The notes: generated by a model not told the origin, from the letters alone. 33,821 bases of DNA from Methanomassiliicoccaceae archaeon (GCA_016282555.1 JAEEKU010000154.1:1-33821), one strand, 5' to 3'. Numbered from the stretch's first letter, positions 18,552-27,676 are shown. Numbers and translations: made by a program.

Positions 18552-19982
18552 TCACTCCCATTCGGTAACTCCTTCGGAATTTGACAGAACGCTCTTGGTG
18601 AATTCCGGTTCTTCGATCCCCGCTTTTCTCTGCCTCCGGTAATCCGCGTAGGCTTCGAACACGCTTCTGCTGAGCAGCGCGACTATTACCATGTTGACGG
18701 CGGCCATTGCTGCCATGAACGTATCGCTGATATCGTCGACGATGGTGACATCCGCGATAACGGATGCGATGAACGCGGAGCGGATCACTATTATGCGCAC
18801 CAGATTCACCGTGAGTTTGTTATCCTTTACGAACCTCGCGTTGGATTCGGACATCGTGTAGTATCCTATCATGCTCGTGAACGCGAATACGAACATGAAT
18901 ATCGCTATGATGTAATTCGCGGCGGATCCGAGCGCCGTGCTGCTCACGACGTCCTGCACCAGAACCGATCCCTTGTCTCCGAAGGCGAGAATGGACTCGA
19001 AGCTTCCGTATGAAAGAACCACAAGCGCCGTTACGGTACAGACCACCAGAGTGTCGACGAGAACGCCGAAAGACTGGATTTTTCCCTGTTTGATCGGATG
19101 CTTGATATCGGAGGTCGCCGCGATGTTGGCGATGGAACCGAGACCTGCCTCGTTGGAGAACACGCCCCTCTTCAGTCCGGTGATGATTATAGTTCCTATT
19201 CCTCCCCCTATGATGCTCGGAATATCGAACGCGTGCCGGAATATCATAGCGATGGCGTTCCCGAGATTTCCGATGTTGAAGCAGATAGCCACTATCGCGA
19301 AAATTATCCAGAGCAGCGCCATAACGGGAACGATCGACGCCGAGAACTTGCCGATAAGCTTGAATCCTCCGAAAACTAGAACCGCCGCGATGACGGCGAT
19401 TAACGAAGCGAAAATCAGAGTGTTGTTTTCGAATTCGAACGCTCCGCAGAGCGCATTGGTCGCGTTGCAGGACTGCACCATCACGAAGCCGACTCCGAAG
19501 GTCAGGACCAGCAGAATCGCCACGAATATGCCGATCTTTCTGCTTTTGAGACCTTTGGTGGCGTAATACGCGGGGCCTCCGTGGTAGCCTCCGTCGGTTT
19601 TCTGCTCTTTATATATCTGAGCGAGAACCGACTCCATGAAACTGCTCGCCGATCCTATAATAGCGAAAATCCACATCCAGAAGACCGCTCCCGGACCCCC
19701 GGTAGCGATAGCGGTCGCGACTCCGGCGATGTTTCCTACGCCTATGCGCGCGCCCATGCTGATGCAGAACGCCTCGAACGCGGAGAGTTTTTTCATCCCT
19801 TTGCCTTCGCTGACCCCGCGAACGGCCAGTCTGGCATTGTCTCTGAGATGGGTTATCTGCATTCCTTTCAGTTTGATGGTAAAGACTATACCCAGACCTA
19901 TGAGGAATACAAATGAAATACGCCAGAAATAAGTATTCCAGACGCTAACCATCCCGTCTATAACAGTCAGTAGATCATCCAT
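18552..19982 (-). CDS. Sodium:alanine/glycine symporter (AGCS family)
   Basis: The 476-residue protein has about eleven transmembrane helices and AGCS (AgcS/AlsT) signatures. These are SMGARIGVGNIAGVATAIATGGPGAVFWMW (given in part, near residue 92-120), DGGYHGGPAYYA near 148, and GGGIGTIIITGLKRGVFSNEAGLGS (given in part, near 260-285). Family members import alanine or glycine with sodium; the exact substrate here is unknown. AAGGTG lies 9 bases before the ATG. A TATA-like box at 20081-20094 predicts a leader of about 80 nt, long for this window. I saw no recognisable riboswitch in the leader. Confidence 0.95.
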   Translation of the reverse strand: MDDLLTVIDGMVSVWNTYFWRISFVFLIGLGIVFTIKLKGMQITHLRDNARLAVRGVSEGKGMKKLSAFEAFCISMGARIGVGNIAGVATAIATGGPGAVFWMWIFAIIGSASSFMESVLAQIYKEQKTDGGYHGGPAYYATKGLKSRKIGIFVAILLVLTFGVGFVMVQSCNATNALCGAFEFENNTLIFASLIAVIAAVLVFGGFKLIGKFSASIVPVMALLWIIFAIVAICFNIGNLGNAIAMIFRHAFDIPSIIGGGIGTIIITGLKRGVFSNEAGLGSIANIAATSDIKHPIKQGKIQSFGVLVDTLVVCTVTALVVLSYGSFESILAFGDKGSVLVQDVVSSTALGSAANYIIAIFMFVFAFTSMIGYYTMSESNARFVKDNKLTVNLVRIIVIRSAFIASVIADVTIVDDISDTFMAAMAAVNMVIVALLSRSVFEAYADYRRQRKAGIEEPEFTKSVLSNSEGVTEWE

Positions 19983-20080
19983 CTGTACACACCTTGCACC
20001 GGTATGGCGATTGCTCTATGCCGCCGCATCAGACCGATACCAGGCATTTTACTGCAATCTATGCGTCACCTTTACTGAAT

Positions 20081-20094
20081 AACAATAAATAAAC
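20081..20094 (-). promoter_or_regulatory. TATA-like box of the symporter gene
   Basis: On the minus strand it reads GTTTATTTATTGTT. The predicted start near 20060 leaves a leader of about 80 nt before the ATG at 19982. Confidence 0.45.
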
Positions 20095-20190
20095 CTAACC
20101 TGAGAAGAAACGGCGATTCGGTGCGGTTACGCGCGGAATATATAAAAAAACGCGATAACATCGGTCCGCTGTAAACAGGTAACAAAGAAG

Positions 20191-20267
20191 TGGTGGACCC
20201 GGCCGGATTTGAACCGGCGACCTCCGCCATGTCAAGGCGACGTCATAACCATCTAGACCACGAGTCC
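20191..20267 (-). tRNA. tRNA-Val (anticodon GAC), CCA encoded
   Basis: On the minus strand the acceptor GGACTCG pairs with CGGGTCC (one G-T pair), then A73 and an encoded CCA. The anticodon loop CTTGACA gives GAC. The T loop is TTCAAAT within GCCGG/CCGGC. A run of seven T residues on this strand lies about 36 bases after the 3' end (20149-20155 on the plus strand) and may end transcription. Confidence 0.93.
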
Positions 20268-20289
20268 GATGAGTTGAGCATAAAATTAT

Positions 20290-20300
20290 AGTATATAATG
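20290..20300 (-). promoter_or_regulatory. TATA box of tRNA-Val
   Basis: The minus strand reads CATTATATACT. Its centre is about 28 bp from the tRNA 5' end at 20267. Confidence 0.55.
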
Positions 20301-20380
20301 ATTATTATGAGACCGCTGTCTTCAGCATACAGCGGATCGGGATTTTAAAGACGATACATCCCGTTCCGGCGGGTAATTCC

Positions 20381-21409
20381 ATGATAATACTGGGCATAGA
20401 GGGAACGGCGCATACTTTCGGCGCGGGAATAGTCGATTCTGAACATAATATCTTAGCGAACGAGATCGACATGTTCAAACCTGCTGAAGGCGGGCTTCAC
20501 CCCCGGGAAGTCGCCAATCATCATTCCGAAACCGCCGCTCCGGTGATAAAAAAAGCTCTGGATTCCGCGGGAATGGCCGCAGAGGATATCGATCTGGTTT
20601 CTTTCTCTATGGGCCCCGGACTCGGCCCCTGCCTCAGAGTCGCCGCGACCGCCGCGCGCGCCTTCGCCGGATATATGCGCATACCGATAATCGGAGTCAA
20701 CCATTGCATCGCGCACATAGAGATCGGACGCGCCGTCACCGGATGCACGGATCCCGCTCTCCTTTACGCTTCCGGCGGAAATACCCAGGTGATCGCCTAT
20801 TCCGAGGGACGCTACCGTATTTTCGGAGAAACTCAGGACATAGGCATAGGGAACATGCTAGATAAACTGGGCAGAGAGCTGGGAATGGGATTCTACGCCG
20901 GACCCAGGATCGAAGAGCTCGCGAAAAACGCCGACAGATACTACGAGCTTCCGTATTCCGTGAAAGGCATGGACGTCGCGTTCTCCGGGCTTATGACCGC
21001 CGCCGTCGCCTTATACCGCAAGGGAGTCTCCCTGGAGAACATATCATATTCGGTGCAGGAAACGGCCTATTCCATGCTCACCGAGGTCACCGAACGCGCC
21101 ATGGCCCACATAGGAAAGAAAGAGGTTCTCCTGGGGGGAGGCGTGGCCCAGAATATGCGCCTCCGCGAAATGATAGAAGAAATGGCTCATGCCAGGGGCG
21201 CCGAGATGTTCGTTCCGGACCGCAGGCTCTGCATGGACAACGGGGCGATGATCGCCTGGCTCGGATACCTCATGCACTCATCCGGAGTCAGAATGGAGAT
21301 AAAAGACACCGAAGTGAGACAGAGATTCAGAACCGACGAGGTCAGCGTGACCTGGCGGAAGCGATCTGCTCCCCGATCTTCTTGTCGAGAATTTCCAGAA
21401 ATTCGCTGA
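20381..21409 (+). CDS. kae1: Kae1, tRNA N6-threonylcarbamoyladenosine synthase subunit
   Basis: The 342-residue Kae1/TsaD-family protein transfers the threonylcarbamoyl group to A37 of ANN-decoding tRNAs within KEOPS. It begins ILGIEGTAHTFGAGIV as archaeal Kae1 does. Iron-binding histidines H108 and H112 lie in NHCIAH, LYASGGNTQVIAY is present, and D286 lies in CMDNGAMIAW. The canonical domain ends near RFRTDEVSVTWR. About 17 further residues are encoded antisense to the 3' end of the convergent recJ-like gene, giving a 68-bp overlap. Bud32 is neither fused nor adjacent. A TATA-like TTTTAAAG lies at about 20342-20349. Confidence 0.95.
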   Translation: MIILGIEGTAHTFGAGIVDSEHNILANEIDMFKPAEGGLHPREVANHHSETAAPVIKKALDSAGMAAEDIDLVSFSMGPGLGPCLRVAATAARAFAGYMRIPIIGVNHCIAHIEIGRAVTGCTDPALLYASGGNTQVIAYSEGRYRIFGETQDIGIGNMLDKLGRELGMGFYAGPRIEELAKNADRYYELPYSVKGMDVAFSGLMTAAVALYRKGVSLENISYSVQETAYSMLTEVTERAMAHIGKKEVLLGGGVAQNMRLREMIEEMAHARGAEMFVPDRRLCMDNGAMIAWLGYLMHSSGVRMEIKDTEVRQRFRTDEVSVTWRKRSAPRSSCREFPEIR

Positions 21410-22703
21410 CTTTGTCGGACGGAACCGATCCTCCGGACGCTATTTTGTGGCCCCCGCCGTTTCCTCCGACGGCTTCGCAGGAATATTTCATCGCTTCCGA
21501 GAGATCGACTCCCTTCTCGAGCTGGCACCACATCCCTCTGGAGGATATGTTCACGGGCTCGTTGGACAGATTCATTCCTATAGTGGGCTTGTCCGGATGC
21601 GCGATGGACTGCATAGCTATGCCGCACAGCATTCCCGTGAACCCGGAATCGCTGGTATCGAACCACTGTATGTTCCGCATCTGCTTAAGGCCCTTGGAAT
21701 CCAGATCCACCATCCCGCAGACCGTTTTGACCGAAGCTTCCCTGAGAGTCTCCTCTCCCTGCTTCAGGCATTTCCTGTCGCCCATCCCCGCGGCGATGCC
21801 GATCCCTCCTATTCCGGAGCGGCCGCAGCTGTTCAGAATGGAAGAGAGCAATTCAGAATCCATATCCATCCCGTTGAGATAGTATCTGTCGTGGACGGCT
21901 TCGTTCATGGAGGAGACCTGCATTCCCTGAACGGCGAGCTTCACCGCGATAAGCGAAGACAGTTTCCTCTTCTCCTCTTCGGAGAGGCTCCTGTAGGTTC
22001 TGTCGCCGGAGATCCCCGCGTCTTTCAGCAGAGAATCGACGCCCTCCCTGTTGCCGCTGACTCCGCGTATGTACGGATCCGTGGTCAGGTACAAGGACGA
22101 TGACAGCGTTCCAGAGGGTATAAGGGAGCCGGGCTCTCTGGTTATATATCCTCTTCCGATCCCCTCTTCCAGAAGGTAAGCGTTCAGCCCGGACAGGCCG
22201 TTTATGTGCTGTCTGTCTCCGACGATTCCCGCGAACGCCGCCTGCACCAGATCCCAGTTCTTCTCGTCCGCGGTTACGGAGAACAGCAAAGACATGGTCG
22301 CTCCGCACCCGGAGGTCATGCCGTCGATCCCGTAAAGATGGGGATTGGCGTAGCAGATCCTCCCGGCCTCCGATATCACCGTGTGGTGATCCAGAACGAT
22401 GACGTCGAACGGCATCTCGTCCAGTTCTTTAATGTAGGATGCCCCGAGATCGGTCAGAATCACGCAGCCGCATCCGCAGTCTCTGATAATGTCTATGCCG
22501 CGGCTGTTCAGCGTCGTGAAGAGCGTGACGCGGAATTCCTTTCCCATGCGGATGAGAGTCTTCGCGATTATCGCCGCGGAAGATACCCCGTCGGCGTCGT
22601 AATGAGAATAAACCTGAATAAAACCGTGGCTGCGGACTATCTCCGCGGCCTTGGTTAAAGTTGAAAGAAGTTTCTGAGGGACCTTACCGTCCATCTGACT
22701 CAC
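21342..22703 (-). CDS. DHH-family single-strand nuclease, archaeal RecJ-like (GAN type)
   Basis: This 453-residue protein has DHH phosphoesterase motifs: SHYDADGVSSAAI (motif I), LTDLGA (II), VIVLDHH (III) and VGDR (IV). A C-terminal DHHA1 domain has GGNGGGHKIASGG. Archaeal RecJ-like proteins (GAN, Cdc45 relatives) bind GINS in the replisome and degrade single-stranded DNA. The nuclease motifs appear intact. The start is GTG at 22703, overlapping the rps15 stop (GTGA). The rps15-recJ-like order is common in archaea, supporting the call. Its 3' end overlaps the convergent kae1 by 68 bp. Confidence 0.92.
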   Translation of the reverse strand: MSQMDGKVPQKLLSTLTKAAEIVRSHGFIQVYSHYDADGVSSAAIIAKTLIRMGKEFRVTLFTTLNSRGIDIIRDCGCGCVILTDLGASYIKELDEMPFDVIVLDHHTVISEAGRICYANPHLYGIDGMTSGCGATMSLLFSVTADEKNWDLVQAAFAGIVGDRQHINGLSGLNAYLLEEGIGRGYITREPGSLIPSGTLSSSLYLTTDPYIRGVSGNREGVDSLLKDAGISGDRTYRSLSEEEKRKLSSLIAVKLAVQGMQVSSMNEAVHDRYYLNGMDMDSELLSSILNSCGRSGIGGIGIAAGMGDRKCLKQGEETLREASVKTVCGMVDLDSKGLKQMRNIQWFDTSDSGFTGMLCGIAMQSIAHPDKPTIGMNLSNEPVNISSRGMWCQLEKGVDLSEAMKYSCEAVGGNGGGHKIASGGSVPSDKVSEFLEILDKKIGEQIASARSR

Positions 22704-23155
22704 TTAAGCATGAGCTCCGCGTTCTTGAGAGAATATTTCCACTCTGCGGGAAGGACTCCGTTTTTCTTGTAGTAGCGCTCAAGCCTTCTGATCTTAGCCT
22801 CAATCATGTTGAGACCTCTCTTGTTGGAGATGTCCCCTCTGTTGCTGTTAAGGTGAACATTGAGCGAGATCGCGCGCCTCATGAGGTTGGAAAGGTCCTC
22901 CGGAAGAGAAGGCATGACACCCTTTTCTTTCATAATCCCGGTGACGGTTTTTCCGGTAGCGAGCTTGACGTCAGGGACGCCGTACTGGTCTCTGAGTACA
23001 AGTCCGATTTTGGCGGAAACGTTGCCGTCTTTCGCGAGCTTCACTACGAGGTCCTCTATTTCGGTGGCATTGAGAGGAACCCATGCAGGATTCTCGGAAA
23101 TCATGGGACGTTTGGAGCAGGATTTACCTTTTCTTCTTGTGTGCATTCTTGCCAT
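22700..23155 (-). CDS. rps15: 30S ribosomal protein S15
   Basis: The 151-residue protein has the archaeal/eukaryotic S15 (uS15) N-terminal extension (MARMHTRRKGKSCSKRP) and the C-terminal helical core that binds 16S rRNA, including HLNSNRGDISNKRGLNMIEAKIRRLERYYK (given in part). GGAGG lies 8 bases before the ATG, and a TATA box lies at 23213-23222. The recJ-like gene overlaps its stop, so the two are translated from one mRNA. Confidence 0.97.
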   Translation of the reverse strand: MARMHTRRKGKSCSKRPMISENPAWVPLNATEIEDLVVKLAKDGNVSAKIGLVLRDQYGVPDVKLATGKTVTGIMKEKGVMPSLPEDLSNLMRRAISLNVHLNSNRGDISNKRGLNMIEAKIRRLERYYKKNGVLPAEWKYSLKNAELMLK

Positions 23156-23212
23156 AGTCTGATCCTCCGAATCATATCTATGCGGCGAGGCTGAGGTTCC
23201 GATGTAACGGTC

Positions 23213-23222
23213 CTATTTAATA
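23213..23222 (-). promoter_or_regulatory. rps15: TATA box of rps15
   Basis: The minus strand reads GTATTAAATA. The predicted start near 23190 leaves a leader of about 35 nt with the GGAGG site. Confidence 0.55.
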
Positions 23223-23307
23223 CGTTTGAATACCCCGGCACCGGCTCCCGCAAAGCGGAAGGCCTGACGCAAATTAATTGAATGACGTAGTCGATCCTCC
23301 GGCCGGC

Positions 23308-24678
23308 ATGAAAATACTGAACAAAGTCGTATGGTACGCGGGATTCGTCGTCTCGGTCTTTCCGGTCTGCTGGGTTTTCTTCTACCTGTGGGAGGACGAG
23401 GATATATGGATGGAGATTCCCCTCGCCATAGGCATAATCGGTACCCTCTCCATAGCGGCCGCGGGAAAGGTCGGCAAAATCAATCTCGCGCCTCCCGATC
23501 CGGACACGTATCCGGTTCCGTTCATAGGCCTCAGCTCCATGGGTGGAAGCCAGATCTACGCCTTGTTCTCCTCCGGACTGATCATGCTGGCGATGTTCAT
23601 CGCCTTCGGACGGTCCCCGGTCGGAATTGCCGTGGCGCTGATCACGGTCCCCATCGGATTCGTCATGCTCCTTATGGCCGCTTTCGTGGTGCCTTATCTG
23701 GCCGCCGTGGACGGGATATTCCTGCTGTCGGTTTTCCTGGCTAAGATCATAGACAGATACGAGTACGACGTGAATACGCGCAGGTTCGTCTGCCCCGGAT
23801 GCGGAAGGAAATTCTACCGCCCGTCCTACGAGGTCGAGGGGGAACTCATCGACGGCCTGTGCCCTACCGACAAGGGCGTTTTCCACAGGGAGATGAGATC
23901 ATCCAAAATACCCTGCTTCGGTTCCAAAAGCGGAAGGAAAAGACTTCCGCAGTGCTGTCCGGCATGCAGAGAACCCGTTAATACCGAGGAGGGAAAACCT
24001 TTCGTTCTGTCCGTGGCGGGCGCGCCCTCCTCCGGAAAGACCAGTTTTATTCTCTCGGCCGCCGGAAAGGCGATTTCATCCTCCGGAAACGGAAACGCTT
24101 CTTCCGCGGAATTCTACTTCAAAAAAGACGCATCGGTACTCTCGGATTACAGGGCGGGCCGCTGCGATCCGACTCCCGTATCGTTCCTGTCTCCGCGCAT
24201 CGTGTGCTTCGAACCCAAGCATTTTCCCACGAAAAGACTGGTGTACATGTGCGACGTGAGCGGAAAATTCTTCTCCGGCGGCGTCGAGACCGATCTCCAG
24301 CCCCAGTACGTATACAACGACGCCATAGTGTTCATGATGGATCCGTTCTGCTCCGATCCCGCCGGAACGGCTTTCGGAGCGTACATAGGATTTATGGAAA
24401 AATACCGCCTCCTTAACAGGCTGGATGCTTCCAAGCAGATAACCGTCCCGTTCGCATTGGTCGTCTCTCATTCGGACAAGCCGGGTCCTTTCAGCGGAAT
24501 CAGCGGAGCGGAACTCAAAGAAAAGCTGTCCGAAGAGGGTTATTTCACCCTGGTGAACATGATTGAAAAAGACTTTTCCTCCGTATCCTTCTTCTCCTGC
24601 GACGCTTCGAAAGAAGACGGATCCGCGAGCGCCGTGATGAAGCATCTGTGCGGAAAGGAGTTCGGGCAGTTCTTCTGA
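23308..24678 (+). CDS. Membrane-anchored zinc-ribbon GTPase (TRAFAC, DO-GTPase2-like)
   Basis: The 456-residue protein has four to five transmembrane helices in residues 1-145. Paired cysteines follow (C162/C165 in CPGCGRKF, then CCPAC near residue 220). A P-loop GTPase domain follows, with G238-x4-GKT245 (GAPSSGKTSF), a G3-like D316-V-S-G319, and a G4 variant S387-H-S-D390-K. The layout and neighbours match the double-GTPase 2 group found with GAP1 proteins in bacterial systems; this rests on motif recognition only. I chose the ATG at 23308. A TTG start 10 codons earlier is less likely. A TATA-like AATTAATT at 23272-23279 predicts a very short leader. It converges on the broken hsp70 gene. 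Confidence 0.78.
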   Translation: MKILNKVVWYAGFVVSVFPVCWVFFYLWEDEDIWMEIPLAIGIIGTLSIAAAGKVGKINLAPPDPDTYPVPFIGLSSMGGSQIYALFSSGLIMLAMFIAFGRSPVGIAVALITVPIGFVMLLMAAFVVPYLAAVDGIFLLSVFLAKIIDRYEYDVNTRRFVCPGCGRKFYRPSYEVEGELIDGLCPTDKGVFHREMRSSKIPCFGSKSGRKRLPQCCPACREPVNTEEGKPFVLSVAGAPSSGKTSFILSAAGKAISSSGNGNASSAEFYFKKDASVLSDYRAGRCDPTPVSFLSPRIVCFEPKHFPTKRLVYMCDVSGKFFSGGVETDLQPQYVYNDAIVFMMDPFCSDPAGTAFGAYIGFMEKYRLLNRLDASKQITVPFALVVSHSDKPGPFSGISGAELKEKLSEEGYFTLVNMIEKDFSSVSFFSCDASKEDGSASAVMKHLCGKEFGQFF

Positions 24679-24683
24679 AAAAA

Positions 24684-24707
24684 CCGGACCGGGATAATCC
24701 GGCCCGG
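24684..24707. terminator. Bidirectional hairpin between the membrane GTPase and the hsp70 gene
   Basis: CCGGACCGG (24684-24692) and CCGGCCCGG (24699-24707) form a 9-bp stem with one mismatch and a 6-nt loop. A-runs flank both sides. It lies midway between two converging stop codons. Confidence 0.65.
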
Positions 24708-24715
24708 AAAAAGGT

Positions 24716-26287
24716 TCATCCGAGAATGTATTTTCTGGCCTTGCGGATCTGATCGTCGTTCAGCAGACCCTTGGCGGCGAGAGTGTGGCTCTTCGTTATG
24801 TCCCTGAAGGTACAGGTGCATATAATATCTGCTTTGTCGTCGGCTTCGATGGATACCATTACAGGTTCTCCGGCCTTGCTGTCCGAGGGAATTTCCACGA
24901 CGAAAGATCCCACTTCCTCGCATTCCTCTTCGGAGACTTCCCTGTTCTCCTCGGCCTCGTCGAAATCGCTCTGGAAGATTACCACTTCCAAAGCTGTCTG
25001 TTTGTCTTTGTGGACGTAATATTCGCCCTCGTCTTTGATGGGAAGAGCGCGGTTTCTGAATATTATGTTGGAGATCAGATACTTCTGCTTCGCCTCGTCC
25101 CAGACCTTGACGCCCATCGTATGGGAGAGAACCTTCTCGATCTCGATGTTTCCCACCGTGGGAGCGAACTTGGACAGTTTTCCGTCGACCGGTTTCTCTC
25201 CGTTCCCGGTATCCACTATCACGTCGCGCGTGTTCTGATAGATCGCCGCGCCGGTCGCTATAGCCAGATCCGGATCGTGGATGTGTATCTTTGCTTCGCA
25301 CGAGGGATATGCCGCGATTATTCCCGCCTTCACCTGAGGCATGCGGGTGGATCCGCCTACAAGAACGATGTCGTCTATGCCGTCCATAGTCAGATTCGCG
25401 CTGGCCAGAGCGCTGTCGACCTTCATGATGGTCGCCTGAAGCTCCCCGGCGGTCGCCGCCTCGAACTCCTCGCGGGATACGGTGTATTTCAGAGTGGACG
25501 TTCCGAAGCGGACCGCGCCCTTGACTTCTTTCAGGGAGCTCAGGGAGATCTTCTTTCCCTCGGCCTGGGTCTTCAGGTCGGTCATGGTGTCCTCGTTGGC
25601 TTCCAGCTCTTCCATGGTTACGTCGCTGCCCTCGCACAGCTTTTCTTTTATGATCTGGATGAGCGCTGCGTCCCAGTCCTTTCCTCCGAGGTTGCAGTCC
25701 CCGTCCGTAGCCAGGACTTTGAACCTGTTGTCGCTGACCCTCATTATGGTGACGTCGAAGGTTCCTCCGCCGAGATCGTATACCAGTATATTCCTCTCGC
25801 CGGAATTCTTGAGCCCGTAAGATATTGCCGCAGCGGTGGGCTCCTCTATTATGTTGACCTCTTCGAATCCGGCTATTATTCCGGCCTGGCGGGTCGCCTC
25901 CCTCTCTTTGGGCCCGAAATACGCGGGACAGGTTATTGTCGCGCTTTTGAGCTCCGCGTCGGGATATTTCTCGAGAAAATCATCGACCAGTTTGCGGATG
26001 ATTCTCGCCGAAAGCTCTATAGGCCCTTATTCGACGCCCCCGATGTTTATGCGCCAGGTGTCGGCCTCGCTCATGTTCCTCTTCACGGCCTCGACGACCA
26101 CCTCGGCGAAACCCGCCTGATCCTTGGCGATTTCACCGACGCAGAACTCTCCGTTGTCGTACGAGATAACCGACGGGGTGGTATCGTGCTCCTGATTGTT
26201 CTTCACCACGATCGGGGTTCCGGTCGCGTTCATGATCGAAAGACAGGAATACGTGGTCCCCAGGTCTATTCCGATATCGTATATCAT
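24716..26287 (-). pseudogene. Short Hsp70 (DnaK-like) gene interrupted by one in-frame TAA
   Basis: Read through, the frame encodes 523 codons of an Hsp70. The ATPase domain starts [15 protein letters not shown] and has CPAYFGPKEREATRQAG, EEPTAAAISYG, YDLGGGTFDVTIM and LVGGSTRMP. A beta substrate-binding domain follows and no helical lid. Codon 87 is TAA (26029-26027), where the Hsp70-vWA paralogue has Tyr (GRSYDATELSA against GGVE-stop-GPIELSA), so one base change from TAT or TAC suffices. No other stop or frameshift is present, and AAGGGG lies 7 bases before the ATG. It is a young pseudogene, a sequencing error, or, less likely, a readthrough gene. TAA is a normal stop elsewhere in the window. 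If functional, it would be the second of three Hsp70s here. Confidence 0.85.
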
Positions 26288-26329
26288 GCTGAATCCCCTT
26301 TATTATAGGATTAACGTCCTGATTCGTCA

Positions 26330-26342
26330 TATTTTAATTAAG
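26330..26342 (-). promoter_or_regulatory. TATA-like box of the interrupted hsp70
   Basis: The minus strand reads ATCTTAATTAAAA. The predicted start near 26309 leaves a leader of about 20 nt containing AAGGGG. Confidence 0.4.
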
Positions 26343-26435
26343 ATATAGCGGTTTCGGACGCACGGGACGAGACGGTTTCACATTATTTTCCGGAAGCGGA
26401 CGGCGGCTGCGGGGAACTCGGTGCACCCCGCTAAG

Positions 26436-26450
26436 AAATTAATGAAATAT
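26436..26450 (+). promoter_or_regulatory. TATA-like region of the GTPase-GAP1-Hsp70 operon
   Basis: AAATTAATGAAATAT is centred about 28 bp upstream of the ATG at 26471, which predicts a nearly leaderless mRNA. The rest of the 26288-26470 gap shows nothing else I recognise. Confidence 0.45.
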
Positions 26451-26470
26451 GTGTATCCCCATGCCGGAAT

Positions 26471-27676
26471 ATGGCCTTCATCTGTCCGTATTGTTTTGAA
26501 TCCATCAAAAAGATAGACGACGTTCATTACATGTGTACCGATGTGGGGCACAACAGCAGCTCCATTCTGGAGGACGATCCGGAGTTCGCCAGATACCGCG
26601 GCCTGCCGTCCTATACCCGCACGTCCCACGTAGTCAGGACGTTCAACAAAAGGGATCCCAAATGCGACGTGTGCCAGGCCCGCCTGACCAGAATGCTGTG
26701 CCCGGTATGCCACAACACCCTGCCCTACGGAATCGACAAATGGGATCTGAACTTCTTCGCCGTTCTGGGCCCCCGTGCGGTCGGGAAATCACATTACATC
26801 GGAGTGCTGATCAAAGTCCTCGAGAAAATGAGCAAGGAATTCGAATGGTCTATAAGCCCCATAGATTCCAAGGTTAACGATCTTTACAACAAAAAATACG
26901 CCAACTCCCTGTTCAGCAAGAAGAAGGGCATAGATCCGACCCGCCGCGTCACTCTAGATATATACGAGCCTCTGGCGTATACCATAAAATCGTTCAACGG
27001 AAGGGTCGCCGGGCTGTTCTTCGTGGATACTGCGGGAGAAGATGTGTCCGCTGACGATTACGCTTATACCATCCAGAAGTACATCTCGAACTCCTCCGGG
27101 ATCATCTATCTGGTCGATCCCCTTCAGTTCGAGTACGTCAAAGACAGGATCGGAGCGAGAGACAGCAACCAGGCCAACTATACGAACACCCTGTCGGTGA
27201 TAAGCCAGGTTTACCGCTCCGGAAGAGGAATGAGCGTCAACAAAAAAATCGACATACCTCTGGCCGTGGTCGTGACCAAATGCGACGTCCTTCTGAGGGA
27301 GCCGACAAACGCGACCGAGGAGGAGGTTTATCTCGGCTCGGATTCAGCGATCAACAATCCCCGCAAATACGGAGTTTTCGACGACGAGAACAGCCGGCAG
27401 ATCAGCGCGGAGATGGAAGCTTATCTGGACAGGGTGAGCGGAGGAACCTTCCCCATGGCCGTAAAGAACGATTTCAAAGAATACAGATACTTCGCGGTTT
27501 CCGCGCTGGGGGCGGAACCGGATGCCAGCGGGATGCTGAAAACCGTCTCCCCCATAAGAGTGGAGGACCCGATGCTGTGGCTGATGAAGAAGGAAACTGA
27601 CGTTATACGTCCCCCGAATACCCAGGAATCGGTAAAAAAGACCATGGGATTTCTGAAGAGGCGGTTGAATGTCTGA
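26471..27676 (+). CDS. Zinc-ribbon TRAFAC GTPase (DO-GTPase2-like), operon gene 1
   Basis: The 401-residue soluble protein starts with zinc-binding cysteines C5/C8 (CPYC), C22, C65/C68 (CDVC) and C77/C80 (CPVC). The GTPase domain has P-loop G100-PRAVGKS107, a G3 box D186-TAG189, and a G4-like T269-KCD272. Such zinc-ribbon GTPases (double-GTPase 2 group) occur next to GAP1-type proteins, and the next gene looks like one. Its target and effector are unknown. No strong Shine-Dalgarno precedes the ATG, and the TATA spacing suggests leaderless translation. Its last 8 bases overlap the start of the GAP1-like gene. Confidence 0.82.
   Translation: MAFICPYCFESIKKIDDVHYMCTDVGHNSSSILEDDPEFARYRGLPSYTRTSHVVRTFNKRDPKCDVCQARLTRMLCPVCHNTLPYGIDKWDLNFFAVLGPRAVGKSHYIGVLIKVLEKMSKEFEWSISPIDSKVNDLYNKKYANSLFSKKKGIDPTRRVTLDIYEPLAYTIKSFNGRVAGLFFVDTAGEDVSADDYAYTIQKYISNSSGIIYLVDPLQFEYVKDRIGARDSNQANYTNTLSVISQVYRSGRGMSVNKKIDIPLAVVVTKCDVLLREPTNATEEEVYLGSDSAINNPRKYGVFDDENSRQISAEMEAYLDRVSGGTFPMAVKNDFKEYRYFAVSALGAEPDASGMLKTVSPIRVEDPMLWLMKKETDVIRPPNTQESVKKTMGFLKRRLNV

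Noticed and set aside
19983-20080. Riboswitch in the roughly 80-nt leader of the symporter gene
   Set aside because: I found no match to a glycine or other known aptamer core, only weak short complementarities.
26027-26029. TAA recoding as a sense codon
   Set aside because: Five ordinary genes in the window end in TAA, so TAA is a working stop. Mutation or sequencing error is simpler.
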